DNA from: an uncultured Eubacteriales bacterium
GTDB lineage: Bacteria; Bacillota; Clostridia; Oscillospirales; CAG-272
Direction of reading: 5' to 3'
Length of the DNA: 64,000 bases
Assembly: GCA_900546635.1 (NCBI GenBank)
Contig: URDS01000001.1
Span: forward strand, 1 to 64,000
Below, one piece after another: positions 54,027 to 64,000 of the stretch; position 1 is the stretch's first letter; each line of letters begins with the position of its first letter. The notes beneath the pieces are model-generated. The model was not told where the DNA came from. It was given only the letters and a program-made list of their open reading frames with translations, and made no database searches. The translations under genes were made by a program, and so were the position numbers.

Positions 54027-54290
54027 TCAGCCAAGCTGGTTTAGCCGGATTGTAAACTGGCTCTTCTTGTGTGCGGCTGCGTTTTTGTGAATAATGTTGC
54101 GATTTGCCGCTTGGTCAATTTTCTTAACGGCCGCTTTATAAGCCTCGGTAGCCGCGGCTTTGTCGCCCGCCTCAAGCGCTGTGTTGTACTTTTTTACAAG
54201 TGTGCGCATCTGCGTTTTGAAAATCTGGTTTTGAAGCGTTTTTGCCTCAATTACCTTTACGCGCTTTTTTGCAGATTTAATGTTCGGCAA
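54027..54290 (-). CDS. rpsT: Ribosomal protein S20
   Basis: An 87-aa basic three-helix bundle protein of the 30S subunit: PNIKSAKKRVKV at the start, MRTLVKKY in the middle, and the family end NIIHKNAAAHKKSQFTIRLNQL. It starts at TTG (54290) with AAGGAGG 7 bp upstream; the rare start codon is common in rpsT genes that are autoregulated at initiation. It is divergent from rpoB. Confidence 0.95.
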   Translation of the reverse strand: MPNIKSAKKRVKVIEAKTLQNQIFKTQMRTLVKKYNTALEAGDKAAATEAYKAAVKKIDQAANRNIIHKNAAAHKKSQFTIRLNQLG

Positions 54291-54780
54291 GAAGTCCACC
54301 TCCTTCAAAAAATCAGAAATATGAACACCAAGCCGGTGCCTGAGAGGGTGCACACAGCCAAGTTGACTCATTTACAGTTCAGTATGATAGCATATCCTTT
54401 TTGAAAAATCAAGGGCTTTTTTGAAAATGATTGAAAATATGTCTGATTTTCAATCAAAATTTCTTATATCATGAAATCATTTTCGATTTTGAAAAATAAT
54501 TTTCCGATCTTTGGAAAAAATCTGAAAACTCTATTGACAAGCCGTAAAAGTAATGGTAAAATATTAAACTGCATTATAATAGCTCAAATTGTGCGGATTT
54601 ACCTTTTTCAGGTGGGGAAACCAGGGGAATAACGTATAAAAAATTCTTGTTTTTATGTACTTCGCATGTGCTTTTTGTCTGTTTTCCTATATGGATTTTA
54701 TAATCATAAATGATGTGTAAAATTTTCCGTGCTGTTTGGATAAATGGCGAGATATTAAATGAATGGAGTGATTCTATACT
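54291..54780. other. 490-bp AT-rich gap between rpsT and rpoB
   Basis: It holds the rpsT ribosome-binding site, an 11-bp hairpin TGATTGAAAAT / ATTTTCAATCA (54428-54456), the rpoB promoter and a 210-nt rpoB leader. rplJ and rplL, which usually precede rpoB, are absent. No L10-type leader is recognised. Confidence 0.7.
54534..54562 (+). promoter_or_regulatory. Promoter of rpoB-rpoC
   Basis: TTGACA (54534-54539), 17 bp, TAAAAT (54557-54562). The transcript leader would be about 210 nt. Confidence 0.75.
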
Positions 54781-57700
54781 ATGCTCACACCCCAGAAGCT
54801 TGGCAAAAATACACGAATGAGCTTTTCTAGGGTCGGGGAGGCTATTGAAATGCCGAACCTGCTCGAGGTGCAGAAAAAATCATTCGACTGGTTCCTGAGC
54901 GAGGGACTTCGGGATGTGCTCGACGATGTATCTCCGATCGTGGATTATTCGGGCAATTTGGTGATTGAATTTGTGGATTATACCATTGATTCAAAAACAC
55001 AGTATCCGGTTGAGGAATGCAAGGAACGGGATGTCAACTATGCAGCGCCGCTGAAAGTAAAGGTCAGGCTGACGAACAGAGAGACTGGGGAGGTAAAAGA
55101 GTCAGAGATATATATGGGCGATTTTCCGATGATGACCGAAAACGGAACGTTTGTCATCAACGGCGCGGAGCGCGTGATCGTTTCGCAGATTGTTCGCTCT
55201 CCCGGAATTTATTACGGGGACTCCATAGATAAAACCGGTAAGCATATGTTTTCCGCCACCGTGATTCCGTATCGCGGCGCCTGGCTGGAATATGAAACGG
55301 ATGCCAATGACGCATTTTTCGTAAAAATCGACAAGACCAGAAAAATTCCGATCACGGTTTTGATCCGCGCGCTCGGCATAGAGTCGGATGCGGAGATTCT
55401 CTCGATGTTCGGAGACGAGGCCATGATTACCGCAACGTTTGAGAAAGACGAGTGCGGCGCGCTGGCGGTTGAAAACAATACCACGCTCGGAGACGAGGCG
55501 CTTAAAGAGGTATATAAAAAGCTGCGTCCGGGCGAGCCGCCGCTTGTGGAGAGCGCGCAGATTTTGATTAACAATCTGTTCTTTGATCCCAAGCGCTATG
55601 ACCTTGCCCCGGTCGGCCGCTATAAATATGATAAAAAATTGGATATTGCAGGCCGCCTTGTCGGGCATACGCTGGCAAAACCCGCAATCAATCCGATTAC
55701 AGGCGAATTTATCTGTGAAGCGGGCGTTGCGGTTACGCGCGAAATGGCGCGCGAAATCGAGAAAAACTGCATCAACGAGGTTGATGTGGCGCTCCCGGAC
55801 GGAACGACCGCAAAAGTATTTTCCAACAATACGACCGAGCCTGAAAATCTGCTCGGCTATAGTTTGGAGGACTGCGGCATTCATGAAAAAGTGCGTACCG
55901 CCGTGCTTCTTGAAATCATGGAGCAGTGCGGCGGGGATGCGGAAAGCATCCGCGTGGAGGCGAAACGGCGCATTCATGAGCTTTGCCCCAAGCATATTAC
56001 AAAAGACGATATTTTCGCTTCGATCAACTATCTGATCAATCTGTCGCACGGCATCGGCAGTACGGACGACATTGACCATCTCGGAAACCGCCGTATGCGC
56101 TGCGTGGGCGAGCTTTTGCAGAATCAGCTTCGTATCGGCTTTTCCCGCATGGATAAGATTGTCAAGGAGCGCATGACCGTGCAGGACGGCACGGAACTGC
56201 ATCCGCAGAACCTGATCAATATCCGTCCGGTTGTGACGGCGATCCGCGAGTTCTTCGGTTCCTCTCCGCTGTCTCAGTTTATGGATCAAAACAATCCGCT
56301 TGCGGAATTGACGCATAAGCGGCGTCTTTCCGCGCTGGGACCCGGCGGCTTGTCCCGTGACCGTGCGTCTTTTGAAGTGCGCGACGTGCACTATACCCAT
56401 TACGGCAGAATGTGCCCGATTGAAACGCCTGAAGGTCCGAACATCGGTCTGATTTCCTACCTTGCAACGTACGCTAAGATTTCGGATTACGGATTTATTG
56501 AGGCGCCCTATCGCAAAGTCGATAAGGAGACCGGAAAAGTTACCGATATCGTGGAGTACATGACCGCGGACATTGAGGACAATTATATCATTGCGCAGGC
56601 CAATGAGCCTCTGGACGCGGAGGGGCGCTTTGTAAAAAGCCGTATTATCGCGCGTGAGCGTTCCGAGATTCTCGAAGTGGACGCGGCGGATGTGGACTAC
56701 GTGGATGTCTCGCCGAAGATGCTTGTTTCTGTAGCTACGGCGATGATTCCGTTCCTTGAAAACGATGACAATACCCGTGCGCTGATGGGCTCCAATATGC
56801 AGAAGCAGGCGGTGCCGCTGATGGTATCCGAAGCGCCTGTTGTCGGCACCGGTATGGAGTATAAAGCTGCAATTGATTCAGGCGTGGTCGTTTTGGCAAA
56901 GTCCGCCGGAGTCGTAGAGCGTGTCACTGCGGATGAAATCGTAATCCGCACGGAGAGCGGCGCGAAAGAAGCCTATCACCTGATTAAATTCAAGCGCTCC
57001 AACCAGGGCACCTGCATCAATCAAAGACCGACGGTCAGCGAGGGCGAACAGGTGGAGAAGGGGCAGGTCATTGCGGACGGCCCGGCGACTTCCGAGGGGG
57101 AGATCGCGCTCGGCAAAAACGCGCTGATCGGCTTTATGACCTGGGAAGGCTATAACTACGAGGACGCCGTTCTTTTGAACGAGCGCCTGGTGCGCGATGA
57201 CGTATACACTTCTATTCATATAGAAGAATATACGCATGAAGCGCGCGATACAAAGCTCGGAGAGGAAATCATTACGCGGGAAATTCCCAACGTCGGCGAC
57301 GATGTTCTGAAAGATCTGAATGCGGACGGTATCGTCAAGATCGGTACCGAGGTGCGCGCCGGCGATATTCTGGTCGGTAAAGTTACGCCGAAAGGCGAGA
57401 CCGAACTCACCGCAGAGGAACGCCTGCTGCGTGCGATTTTCGGCGAAAAGGCGCGCGAGGTGCGCGATACCTCTTTGCGTGTTCCGCATGGTGAAAGCGG
57501 TATTGTTGTGGATGTCAAAGTGTTTTCAAGAGACAACCAGGACGATTTGCCGCCCGGAGTCAATAAAGTGGTTCGCGTATATATAGCCCAGAAGAGAAAA
57601 ATCTCCGTCGGCGATAAGATGGCAGGCCGCCATGGCAACAAGGGCGTTGTTTCGCGTATTCTTCCGCCGGAAGATATGCCGTTCCTTGCGGACGGTACGC

Positions 57701-58662
57701 CGCTCGATATCGTTTTGAACCCGCTGGGCGTTCCGTCGCGTATGAATATCGGTCAGGTGCTGGAAGTGCATCTCGGCCGCGCGGCAAAAGAACTCGGCAT
57801 CAAAGTGATGACGCCGGCATTTGACGGTGCAAGCGAAAGAGATATTCTCGACTGCATGAAGAAAGCGGGACTTTGCCGCGAGATTCGCCCGAACGAGAAT
57901 ATCGAGGGTAAGGACGCTGTTGAACTGGTTTACAATCCGGAAACCGGCAAAAACGAGTGCGTCAGTGTGGATAAGCAGAAAGAGCCCGAAAAGTATGAAA
58001 AGCTGCTTTCCGAGGGCAAACTGTATGTCGTTGACGGAAAGACGACGCTGTATGACGGCCGTACCGGAGAGGCGTTTGACAATCCTGTTACGGTGGGCTA
58101 CATGTATTACCTGAAACTGCACCACCTTGTCGATGATAAGATTCATGCCCGTTCGACCGGCCCGTACTCGCTGGTCACGCAGCAGCCGCTCGGCGGTAAG
58201 GCGCAGTTCGGCGGACAACGTTTCGGCGAAATGGAAGTTTGGGCGCTGGAGGCTTACGGCGCAGCGTATACGCTTCAGGAAATCTTAACGGTCAAGAGCG
58301 ACGATGTTACCGGACGTGTAAAGACCTATGAGGCGATTGTACAGGGACAGAATATCCCGACGCCAGGCGTGCCCGAGTCCTTTAAGGTACTGGTCAAGGA
58401 ACTTCAGTCTCTGGCGCTTGATGTTCGCGTTTTGGATAAAGAGGGCAATGAGATCGAACTGGCTAAGATCGGCGAGGAAGAGCTTGAAACGCCTAATTAT
58501 GTCAGCCCGATTGAAGACGATGATGTAATCAGCGCTTCCGATGTCGGCGAGTCGGTTCAGACAGACGACCTTTTCGATTCCTACACGGAGGAAGAAGATG
58601 AGGAAGACGACATCAGCGGATTCTTTGCCGAGGATGCGGATGACGATTCTTTTGATATCTGA
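54781..58662 (+). CDS. rpoB: RNA polymerase beta subunit
   Basis: The 1293-aa beta subunit. The rifampicin pocket [37 protein letters not shown] region (near 500) has the normal His and Ser residues of sensitive enzymes. The switch/active-site motifs [29 protein letters not shown] and [24 protein letters not shown] are intact. The C-terminus has a long acidic tail ([10 protein letters not shown]). GGAG lies 11 bp before the ATG. rpoC follows after 94 bp without a terminator. Confidence 0.98.
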   Translation: MLTPQKLGKNTRMSFSRVGEAIEMPNLLEVQKKSFDWFLSEGLRDVLDDVSPIVDYSGNLVIEFVDYTIDSKTQYPVEECKERDVNYAAPLKVKVRLTNRETGEVKESEIYMGDFPMMTENGTFVINGAERVIVSQIVRSPGIYYGDSIDKTGKHMFSATVIPYRGAWLEYETDANDAFFVKIDKTRKIPITVLIRALGIESDAEILSMFGDEAMITATFEKDECGALAVENNTTLGDEALKEVYKKLRPGEPPLVESAQILINNLFFDPKRYDLAPVGRYKYDKKLDIAGRLVGHTLAKPAINPITGEFICEAGVAVTREMAREIEKNCINEVDVALPDGTTAKVFSNNTTEPENLLGYSLEDCGIHEKVRTAVLLEIMEQCGGDAESIRVEAKRRIHELCPKHITKDDIFASINYLINLSHGIGSTDDIDHLGNRRMRCVGELLQNQLRIGFSRMDKIVKERMTVQDGTELHPQNLINIRPVVTAIREFFGSSPLSQFMDQNNPLAELTHKRRLSALGPGGLSRDRASFEVRDVHYTHYGRMCPIETPEGPNIGLISYLATYAKISDYGFIEAPYRKVDKETGKVTDIVEYMTADIEDNYIIAQANEPLDAEGRFVKSRIIARERSEILEVDAADVDYVDVSPKMLVSVATAMIPFLENDDNTRALMGSNMQKQAVPLMVSEAPVVGTGMEYKAAIDSGVVVLAKSAGVVERVTADEIVIRTESGAKEAYHLIKFKRSNQGTCINQRPTVSEGEQVEKGQVIADGPATSEGEIALGKNALIGFMTWEGYNYEDAVLLNERLVRDDVYTSIHIEEYTHEARDTKLGEEIITREIPNVGDDVLKDLNADGIVKIGTEVRAGDILVGKVTPKGETELTAEERLLRAIFGEKAREVRDTSLRVPHGESGIVVDVKVFSRDNQDDLPPGVNKVVRVYIAQKRKISVGDKMAGRHGNKGVVSRILPPEDMPFLADGTPLDIVLNPLGVPSRMNIGQVLEVHLGRAAKELGIKVMTPAFDGASERDILDCMKKAGLCREIRPNENIEGKDAVELVYNPETGKNECVSVDKQKEPEKYEKLLSEGKLYVVDGKTTLYDGRTGEAFDNPVTVGYMYYLKLHHLVDDKIHARSTGPYSLVTQQPLGGKAQFGGQRFGEMEVWALEAYGAAYTLQEILTVKSDDVTGRVKTYEAIVQGQNIPTPGVPESFKVLVKELQSLALDVRVLDKEGNEIELAKIGEEELETPNYVSPIEDDDVISASDVGESVQTDDLFDSYTEEEDEEDDISGFFAEDADDDSFDI

Positions 58663-58756
58663 CGCGGGCGTTGCACTGCGAAACGGCACTTGGCTGCAAG
58701 TGCGAAATTCAAAGGAGAGGTGCTTTTGCATTTCGCAAAAGAGGTAATATAAATCG

Positions 58757-61700
58757 ATGGATAATGTATTTGATTCTATAAAAATCGGTCTTGCGTCTCC
58801 GGAAATGATTCGTTCATGGTCCCACGGCGAGGTAACCAAGCCCGAAACCATCAATTACAGAACGCTCAAAGCTGAAAAGGACGGCCTTTTCTGCGAGCGT
58901 ATATTCGGGCCTACCAAGGACTGGGAGTGCCTGTGCGGCAAATATAAGCGGGTTCGCCACAAAGGCAAGATCTGCGAAAAATGCGGCGTTGAGGTCACCA
59001 CGAAAAAGGTTCGCCGTGAGCGCATGGGGCATATTGAATTGGCGGCGCCGGTGTCGCACATTTGGTATTTCCGCGCGATCCCGTCCCGGATCGGTCTTTT
59101 GCTGGATATTACGCCCCGAAATTTGGAGCGCGTGCTCTATTTCGCGCAGTATATCGTGATTGATCCGGGTTCTACGCCGCTTGAAAAGAAACAGCTTCTC
59201 AATGAGCAGGAATATAACAACTGGTATGAGCGCTATGAGGACGATTTCCGCGTCGGCATGGGAGCGGAAGCAATTAAGGAGTTGCTTTCCGAGATTGATC
59301 CGGAACAGCTTGCGGCACAACTCCGCGAGGAGCTTGCGCATGCAAACGGTCAGAAAAAGCTGAAAATTATCAAGCGGCTGGAGGTTGTCGAGGCGTTCCG
59401 CCTTTCGGGCAACCGTCCGGAATGGATGATTTTGGACGTGATTCCCGTGCTTCCGCCTGAGATTCGCCCGATGGTTCAGCTTGACGGCGGCAGATTTGCG
59501 TCTTCCGACTTGAATGATTTGTATCGCCGCGTGATAAACCGGAATAATCGCTTGAAAAAGCTGATGGAGCTTCGCGCGCCGGAGATCATTATTCGGAATG
59601 AGAAGCGTATGCTGCAGGAAGCGGTGGATGCGCTGATTGACAACGGACGCCGCGGCAAAGCGGTAACCGGTCCGTCCAATCGCGCGCTCAAGTCGCTTTC
59701 CGAAATGCTGCGCGGTAAGCAGGGACGCTTCCGTCAGAACCTGCTCGGTAAGCGTGTGGACTATTCCGGCCGTTCGGTTATCGTTGTCGGCCCCGATTTG
59801 AAGATTTTTCAGTGCGGTCTGCCGAAAGAAATGGCGCTGGAGCTTTTCAAGCCTTTTGTTATGAAACGGCTTGTAGAAACGCAAAAAGCGGCCAATATTA
59901 AGGAAGCAAAGAAAAAAGTAGACAAGGTATTCCCAGAGGTATGGGATGCGCTTGAAAATGTAATCAAGGAACACCCGGTGCTTTTGAACCGCGCGCCCAC
60001 GCTGCACAGACTGTCGATTCAGGCGTTTGAACCTGTGCTGGTCGAGGGACGTGCGATTAAGCTGCATCCGCTCGTTTGCTCTGCGTTTAACGCGGACTTC
60101 GACGGCGACCAGATGCCGGTGCATGTGCCGCTGTCTGCCGAGGCGCAGGCGGAGGCGCGTTTCCTGATGCTTTCTGCCAATAACCTTTTGAAGCCTGCCG
60201 ACGGACGCGCCGTGACTGTTCCCTCTCAGGACATGATTCTCGGTTCGTATTATTTGACCATTGTGAATGAAAAAGAGATGGGCGCCGGCAGAGTATTCCG
60301 TGATATGGACGAGGCGGAGATGGCCTATGCAAACGGTCAACTCGGTCTGCATGCGCCGATTCGCGTTCGCGTTGAAAAAGAAATCGACGGCGTTGTGCAT
60401 TCCGGCATTATCGACGCGACGCTCGGCCGTCTGATTTTCAATCAGCAGATTCCGCAGAATCTCGGATATGTTGACCGCAGCGATCCCGATACGATGCTGA
60501 ATCTTGAGGTCTCGTTTGTAACCAAGAAAAAACAGCTTGGCAATATCATTGACAACTGCATCAAAAAGAACGGCATTACCGTTACGGCGCAGATGCTGGA
60601 TAACATCAAAGCGACCGGATTTAAGTATTCCACGAAGAGCGGTATTTCAATATCGGTTTACGATATGACGATTCCGCCTGAGAAATACACCAAAGTGGCG
60701 GAGGCCGAAAAGAAGATCGGCATTGTCACGGAGCACTTCCAGAGCGGCGAGCTTTCCGATGAGGAACGCTATAACAATGTTATCAAGATCTGGGAGCAGA
60801 CAACGGATGAGGTTACCAACGCGCTTTCCGAAGGATTCGATCAGTTCAACTCTATTAAGATGATGATCGATTCCGGTGCGCGCGGTAATGCCAGCCAGCT
60901 TCGTCAGCTTGCGGGTATGCGCGGTCTTATGTTCGCAACCAACGGTAAAACGATGGAAATTCCGATCAAATCGAATTTCCGTGAGGGCCTGAACAATCTG
61001 GAGTATTTTATCGGCGCGAGAGGTTCGCGTAAGAGCCTTTCCGATACGGCGCTGCGTACGGCAGACTCGGGTTATCTTACCCGCCGTCTGGTCGATGTAT
61101 CGCAGCAGGTTATCATTCGTGAAGCGGACTGCGGCACAACGGAGGGCGTCATTGTCAGCGATATTCGTGACGGCGATGAAATCATTGAGCCGCTGAGAGA
61201 CAGACTGGTTGGCCGGTATTCGCTGGAAGATGTAGTATCGCCGGTCACCGGCAATATCATCATCCGGTGCGGCGATCTGATTTCGGAGGATCAGGCGGCT
61301 GAGGCGGAACGCAGCGGCGTTGAACAGGTTAACGTTCGCTCGATCTTGCGCTGCCGCGCGAAGCGCGGTGTCTGCGCGCATTGCTACGGCGCGGATTTGG
61401 CATCCGGCAAGGAAGTCAATGTCGGCGAAGCGGTCGGTATTATTGCGGCGCAGTCTATCGGAGAACCCGGTACGCAGCTTACCATGCGTACATTCCATAC
61501 AGGCGGTATCGCCGGTTCGGATATTACGCAGGGTCTGCCGCGTGTCGAAGAGCTTTTGGAAGCGCGTCGTCCCAAAAAGGCAGCGATCATCGCGGAATGC
61601 GCCGGCGTGGTTCGTATGCAGGAAAGCAAGAACATGCGCAATGTCGTGGTGACTTCGGATGAGACGGGTGAGGAATTCGCTTATCCGGTGCCGTTCGGAA

Positions 61701-62314
61701 TCCGCATTATTGTGGAAGAAGGACAGCGGGTTGCACTTGGTCAGGCGCTGACCGAGGGCAATAAGGCGCCGGCTGATATTCTGAAAGTAAACGGTATTGA
61801 GGCTGTATATGATTACATCATTCGTGAAGTACAGCGCGTATACCGTCTGCAAGCCGTTGAAATCAATGACAAGCATATCGAAATTATTGCACGTCAGATG
61901 ACCAGAAAGATTAAGGTGGAGGATGCCGGCGATACGGATCTGCTGCTTGGTTCCAATGTGGACGCACTGGAGTTTACCGAAGCCAACGAGCGTGTTGAAG
62001 CGCGCATCGCAGCCGGTGATAAAACGCTGAGCCTGGCTGTGGGTACACCGATGCTTCTCGGTATCACGAAAGCGGCACTGATGACCGAGTCGTTCCTCAG
62101 CGCGGCTTCGTTCCAGGAAACAACCAAGGTTCTGACCGAGGCGGCGATTCGCGGTAAGGTCGATCATTTGCAGGGACTTAAGGAGAATGTAATTATCGGC
62201 AAATTGATCCCGGCCGGAACCGGTCTTGCGCAATACAACGATATTGAGGTTGTTTCGGCGGAAACCCCGGCGCTTTTTGAAGAAGAATTTGAAACAGAGG
62301 CAATCGCCGAATAA
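58757..62314 (+). CDS. rpoC: RNA polymerase beta' subunit
   Basis: The 1185-aa beta' subunit. The N-terminal zinc site is [20 protein letters not shown] (near 55-75). The catalytic Mg2+ triad is in NADFDGDQM. The bridge helix/trigger loop region is [15 protein letters not shown], and the second zinc site is [12 protein letters not shown] with an upstream Cys. It has the normal length for Firmicutes without the proteobacterial insertion. A stable inverted repeat (62319-62355) follows the stop. Confidence 0.98.
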   Translation: MDNVFDSIKIGLASPEMIRSWSHGEVTKPETINYRTLKAEKDGLFCERIFGPTKDWECLCGKYKRVRHKGKICEKCGVEVTTKKVRRERMGHIELAAPVSHIWYFRAIPSRIGLLLDITPRNLERVLYFAQYIVIDPGSTPLEKKQLLNEQEYNNWYERYEDDFRVGMGAEAIKELLSEIDPEQLAAQLREELAHANGQKKLKIIKRLEVVEAFRLSGNRPEWMILDVIPVLPPEIRPMVQLDGGRFASSDLNDLYRRVINRNNRLKKLMELRAPEIIIRNEKRMLQEAVDALIDNGRRGKAVTGPSNRALKSLSEMLRGKQGRFRQNLLGKRVDYSGRSVIVVGPDLKIFQCGLPKEMALELFKPFVMKRLVETQKAANIKEAKKKVDKVFPEVWDALENVIKEHPVLLNRAPTLHRLSIQAFEPVLVEGRAIKLHPLVCSAFNADFDGDQMPVHVPLSAEAQAEARFLMLSANNLLKPADGRAVTVPSQDMILGSYYLTIVNEKEMGAGRVFRDMDEAEMAYANGQLGLHAPIRVRVEKEIDGVVHSGIIDATLGRLIFNQQIPQNLGYVDRSDPDTMLNLEVSFVTKKKQLGNIIDNCIKKNGITVTAQMLDNIKATGFKYSTKSGISISVYDMTIPPEKYTKVAEAEKKIGIVTEHFQSGELSDEERYNNVIKIWEQTTDEVTNALSEGFDQFNSIKMMIDSGARGNASQLRQLAGMRGLMFATNGKTMEIPIKSNFREGLNNLEYFIGARGSRKSLSDTALRTADSGYLTRRLVDVSQQVIIREADCGTTEGVIVSDIRDGDEIIEPLRDRLVGRYSLEDVVSPVTGNIIIRCGDLISEDQAAEAERSGVEQVNVRSILRCRAKRGVCAHCYGADLASGKEVNVGEAVGIIAAQSIGEPGTQLTMRTFHTGGIAGSDITQGLPRVEELLEARRPKKAAIIAECAGVVRMQESKNMRNVVVTSDETGEEFAYPVPFGIRIIVEEGQRVALGQALTEGNKAPADILKVNGIEAVYDYIIREVQRVYRLQAVEINDKHIEIIARQMTRKIKVEDAGDTDLLLGSNVDALEFTEANERVEARIAAGDKTLSLAVGTPMLLGITKAALMTESFLSAASFQETTKVLTEAAIRGKVDHLQGLKENVIIGKLIPAGTGLAQYNDIEVVSAETPALFEEEFETEAIAE

Positions 62315-62318
62315 ACTG

Positions 62319-62355
62319 TATACGGCCTCGCCGCTTGCTGCGGTGAGGCCGTATA
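62319..62355 (+). terminator. Hairpin after rpoC
   Basis: TATACGGCCTCGCCGC pairs with GCGGTGAGGCCGTATA around a 5-nt loop, starting four bases after the rpoC stop. The T-run is poor, so it may be a weak terminator or a 3'-end stabiliser. Confidence 0.6.
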
Positions 62356-62474
62356 ACCTTGGTAATTCCGATGTTTTTAATGTGAGAATGTGCAGATTGT
62401 GCGATGGGCGGTATGCCATTTTCGCGGGAATAGAGAAAACTGATTAAAAAGTATGCAAAACGGGGCAAAATCTA

Positions 62475-62503
62475 TTGACAAATTTGCTTTTGAATGCTAT
62501 AAT
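62475..62503 (+). promoter_or_regulatory. Promoter of rpsL-rpsG-fusA
   Basis: Perfect TTGACA (62475-62480), 17 bp, perfect TATAAT (62498-62503); about 100 nt of leader precedes rpsL. Confidence 0.9.
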
Positions 62504-62612
62504 GTAGTGTATTTTGGCGGCGATTACGCTGCTGAATGCATACAGCTTCGCAGGGAATCAAAACCTCGTTGCCGTATATAAACACTTATATTTTTAAAGA
62601 AGGAGGAAAAGT

Positions 62613-63026
62613 ATGCCAACCTTTAATCAACTCGTTAAGAATGGCCGCACCAAATCGGTTTACAAATCGAAAGCGCCGGTTCTTCAACAGGGCTTCAACA
62701 CATTGAAGAATCAAGCGACCGATCAAAGTTCTCCGCAAAAGCGCGGTGTGTGCACGAAAGTGACAACAACCACGCCGAAAAAGCCGAACTCTGCGCTTCG
62801 TAAGATTGCCAGAGTCAGATTGACAAACGGTATGGAAGCTACCACGTACATTCCCGGCATCGGTCACAATCTTCAGGAACACTCTGTTGTACTGATCCGA
62901 GGCGGAAGAGTTCGTGACCTGCCTGGCTGCCGTTATCACATCATTCGCGGTACATTGGATACGCAAGGGGTTGCCAACCGCAATCAGGGGCGTTCCAAAT
63001 ACGGCGCCAAGCGTCCGAAGAAGTAA
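62613..63026 (+). CDS. rpsL: Ribosomal protein S12
   Basis: A 137-aa decoding-centre protein with the family strings [35 protein letters not shown] and [14 protein letters not shown]. The lysines in [11 protein letters not shown] are the streptomycin-sensitive form. It is longer than E. coli S12 because of the clostridial insert before PQKRGVC. GAAGGAGG precedes the ATG. Confidence 0.98.
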   Translation: MPTFNQLVKNGRTKSVYKSKAPVLQQGFNTLKNQATDQSSPQKRGVCTKVTTTTPKKPNSALRKIARVRLTNGMEATTYIPGIGHNLQEHSVVLIRGGRVRDLPGCRYHIIRGTLDTQGVANRNQGRSKYGAKRPKK

Positions 63027-63186
63027 AAAATACTTCTTGCAAATTGTGGTACAGTTTGTGCCGTCAAACGAGTGCGTAATATAAATGTTTATGTACAGCT
63101 ATAATACACACCTTGGACGAGCGCTGACGGATTTATGCAAATTCGAGTACCGATGAGATTCATTTTTTATGAAGGAGGGAAGGAAA

Positions 63187-63657
63187 GTGCCTAGAAGAGG
63201 TCAAATTTCCAAGAGAGACGTATTGCCGGATCCTGTGTACAACTCCAAGCTTGTCACCAAACTGATCAATAACATCATGTATGACGGCAAGAAAGGCGTG
63301 GCGCAGAAGATCGTATACGAGGCGTTTTCGATTATCGAAGCCAAGGAAAGCAAGAGTCCTCTCGAAGTATTTACGGAAGCTCTTGAAAATGTCATGCCTG
63401 TACTGGAGGTTAAAGCTCGCCGTGTCGGCGGTTCTACCTATCAGGTTCCTATGGAAGTCAGAGCCGAGAGAAGACAGACGCTCGGTCTGCGCTGGCTGAC
63501 ATCTTTTTCGAGAAACCGCAGTGAAAGAACCATGGCAGAGAAGCTTGCGGCTGAAATCATCGACGCGAAGAACAGCGCTGGTGGAGCGTTCAAGAAAAAA
63601 GAAGAAACGCATAGAATGGCAGAGGCAAACAAGGCTTTTGCGCATTACAGATATTAA
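63187..63657 (+). CDS. rpsG: Ribosomal protein S7
   Basis: A 156-aa primary 16S rRNA-binding protein: [22 protein letters not shown] at the start, [16 protein letters not shown] and FAHYRY at the end. It starts at GTG (63187) with AGGAGGG upstream; the longer frame would add residues foreign to the family. It is 160 bp after rpsL, and I see no separate promoter. Confidence 0.97.
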   Translation: MPRRGQISKRDVLPDPVYNSKLVTKLINNIMYDGKKGVAQKIVYEAFSIIEAKESKSPLEVFTEALENVMPVLEVKARRVGGSTYQVPMEVRAERRQTLGLRWLTSFSRNRSERTMAEKLAAEIIDAKNSAGGAFKKKEETHRMAEANKAFAHYRY

Positions 63658-63677
63658 GCCGCTAAAGGAGACACAAA

Positions 63678-64000
<323 letters not shown>

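Noticed and set aside
58814..62419. Two long minus-strand frames (528 and 590 codons) opposite rpoC
   Set aside because: Antisense shadows of rpoC; no start signals or family features.

Overview
The window looks like the chromosome of an anaerobic Gram-positive Firmicute of the class Clostridia, probably an uncultured gut- or rumen-type lineage. This is inferred from clostridial-type RpoB, RpoC, S12 and EF-G, a rubrerythrin/rubredoxin oxygen-defence cluster, an Fe-S type PurF, formate-tetrahydrofolate ligase, S-layer homology repeats and the absence of outer-membrane genes. No species can be named. Bases 1 to about 1350 are visibly richer in G+C and in GCC/CTG-type codons than the rest. The change falls inside an EF-G-like gene, so the left end may be a chimeric assembly join or a recombined segment.

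Layout. 1-5.7 kb: a YggS-type PLP protein, an EF-G paralogue, a YhcC-type radical SAM protein, tRNA-Ser(GGA) and a MATE transporter. 5.8-11.0 kb: a redox/sulfur operon (Crp/Fnr regulator, thioredoxin, rhodanese, CoA-disulfide-reductase-like flavoprotein with a rhodanese tail, a protein with a rubredoxin-like site at each end, and a ferredoxin-rubrerythrin fusion), then tRNA-Ser(TGA). 11.5-14.7 kb: an SPFH / zinc-ribbon / TPM envelope module like ydjGHI of Bacillus. 14.8-19.1 kb: mntP, luxS and an MBL hydrolase on the minus strand, a Nudix hydrolase, and a divergent YitT/MerR pair joined by a MerR-type promoter with a perfect palindrome.

19.2-31.7 kb is the most distinctive part: three very large paralogous surface proteins in tandem. 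Each has three predicted beta-helix repeat units and a GH43 beta-propeller. Their ends differ: one appears simply secreted, one carries three SLH repeats, and one is a lipoprotein. All three seem to share a substitution at a GH43 catalytic position.

31.8-43.2 kb: queT under a preQ1-I riboswitch, then the minus-strand cluster purE-F-M-N-D-L-fhs behind a ZTP (pfl) riboswitch and a terminator. 43.3-46.6 kb: a methyltransferase, plsY, a DUF3006 protein, a VOC protein and a DUF3795 protein. 47.1-53.8 kb: ligA, an amidase, a TtcA-like enzyme, gpsA, a small unknown, ispD, ispF and rpe. 54.0-64.0 kb: rpsT, rpoB-rpoC, then rpsL-rpsG-fusA, with fusA cut by the window edge. rpoBC and the rpsL operon each have their own promoter, and rplJL is not upstream of rpoB.

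Together the genes cover core transcription and translation, purine and isoprenoid synthesis, oxygen defence, and a locus for attacking or binding plant polysaccharide at the cell surface. Promoters, terminators and riboswitches were read by eye. Family names come from recognised motifs, not database searches.
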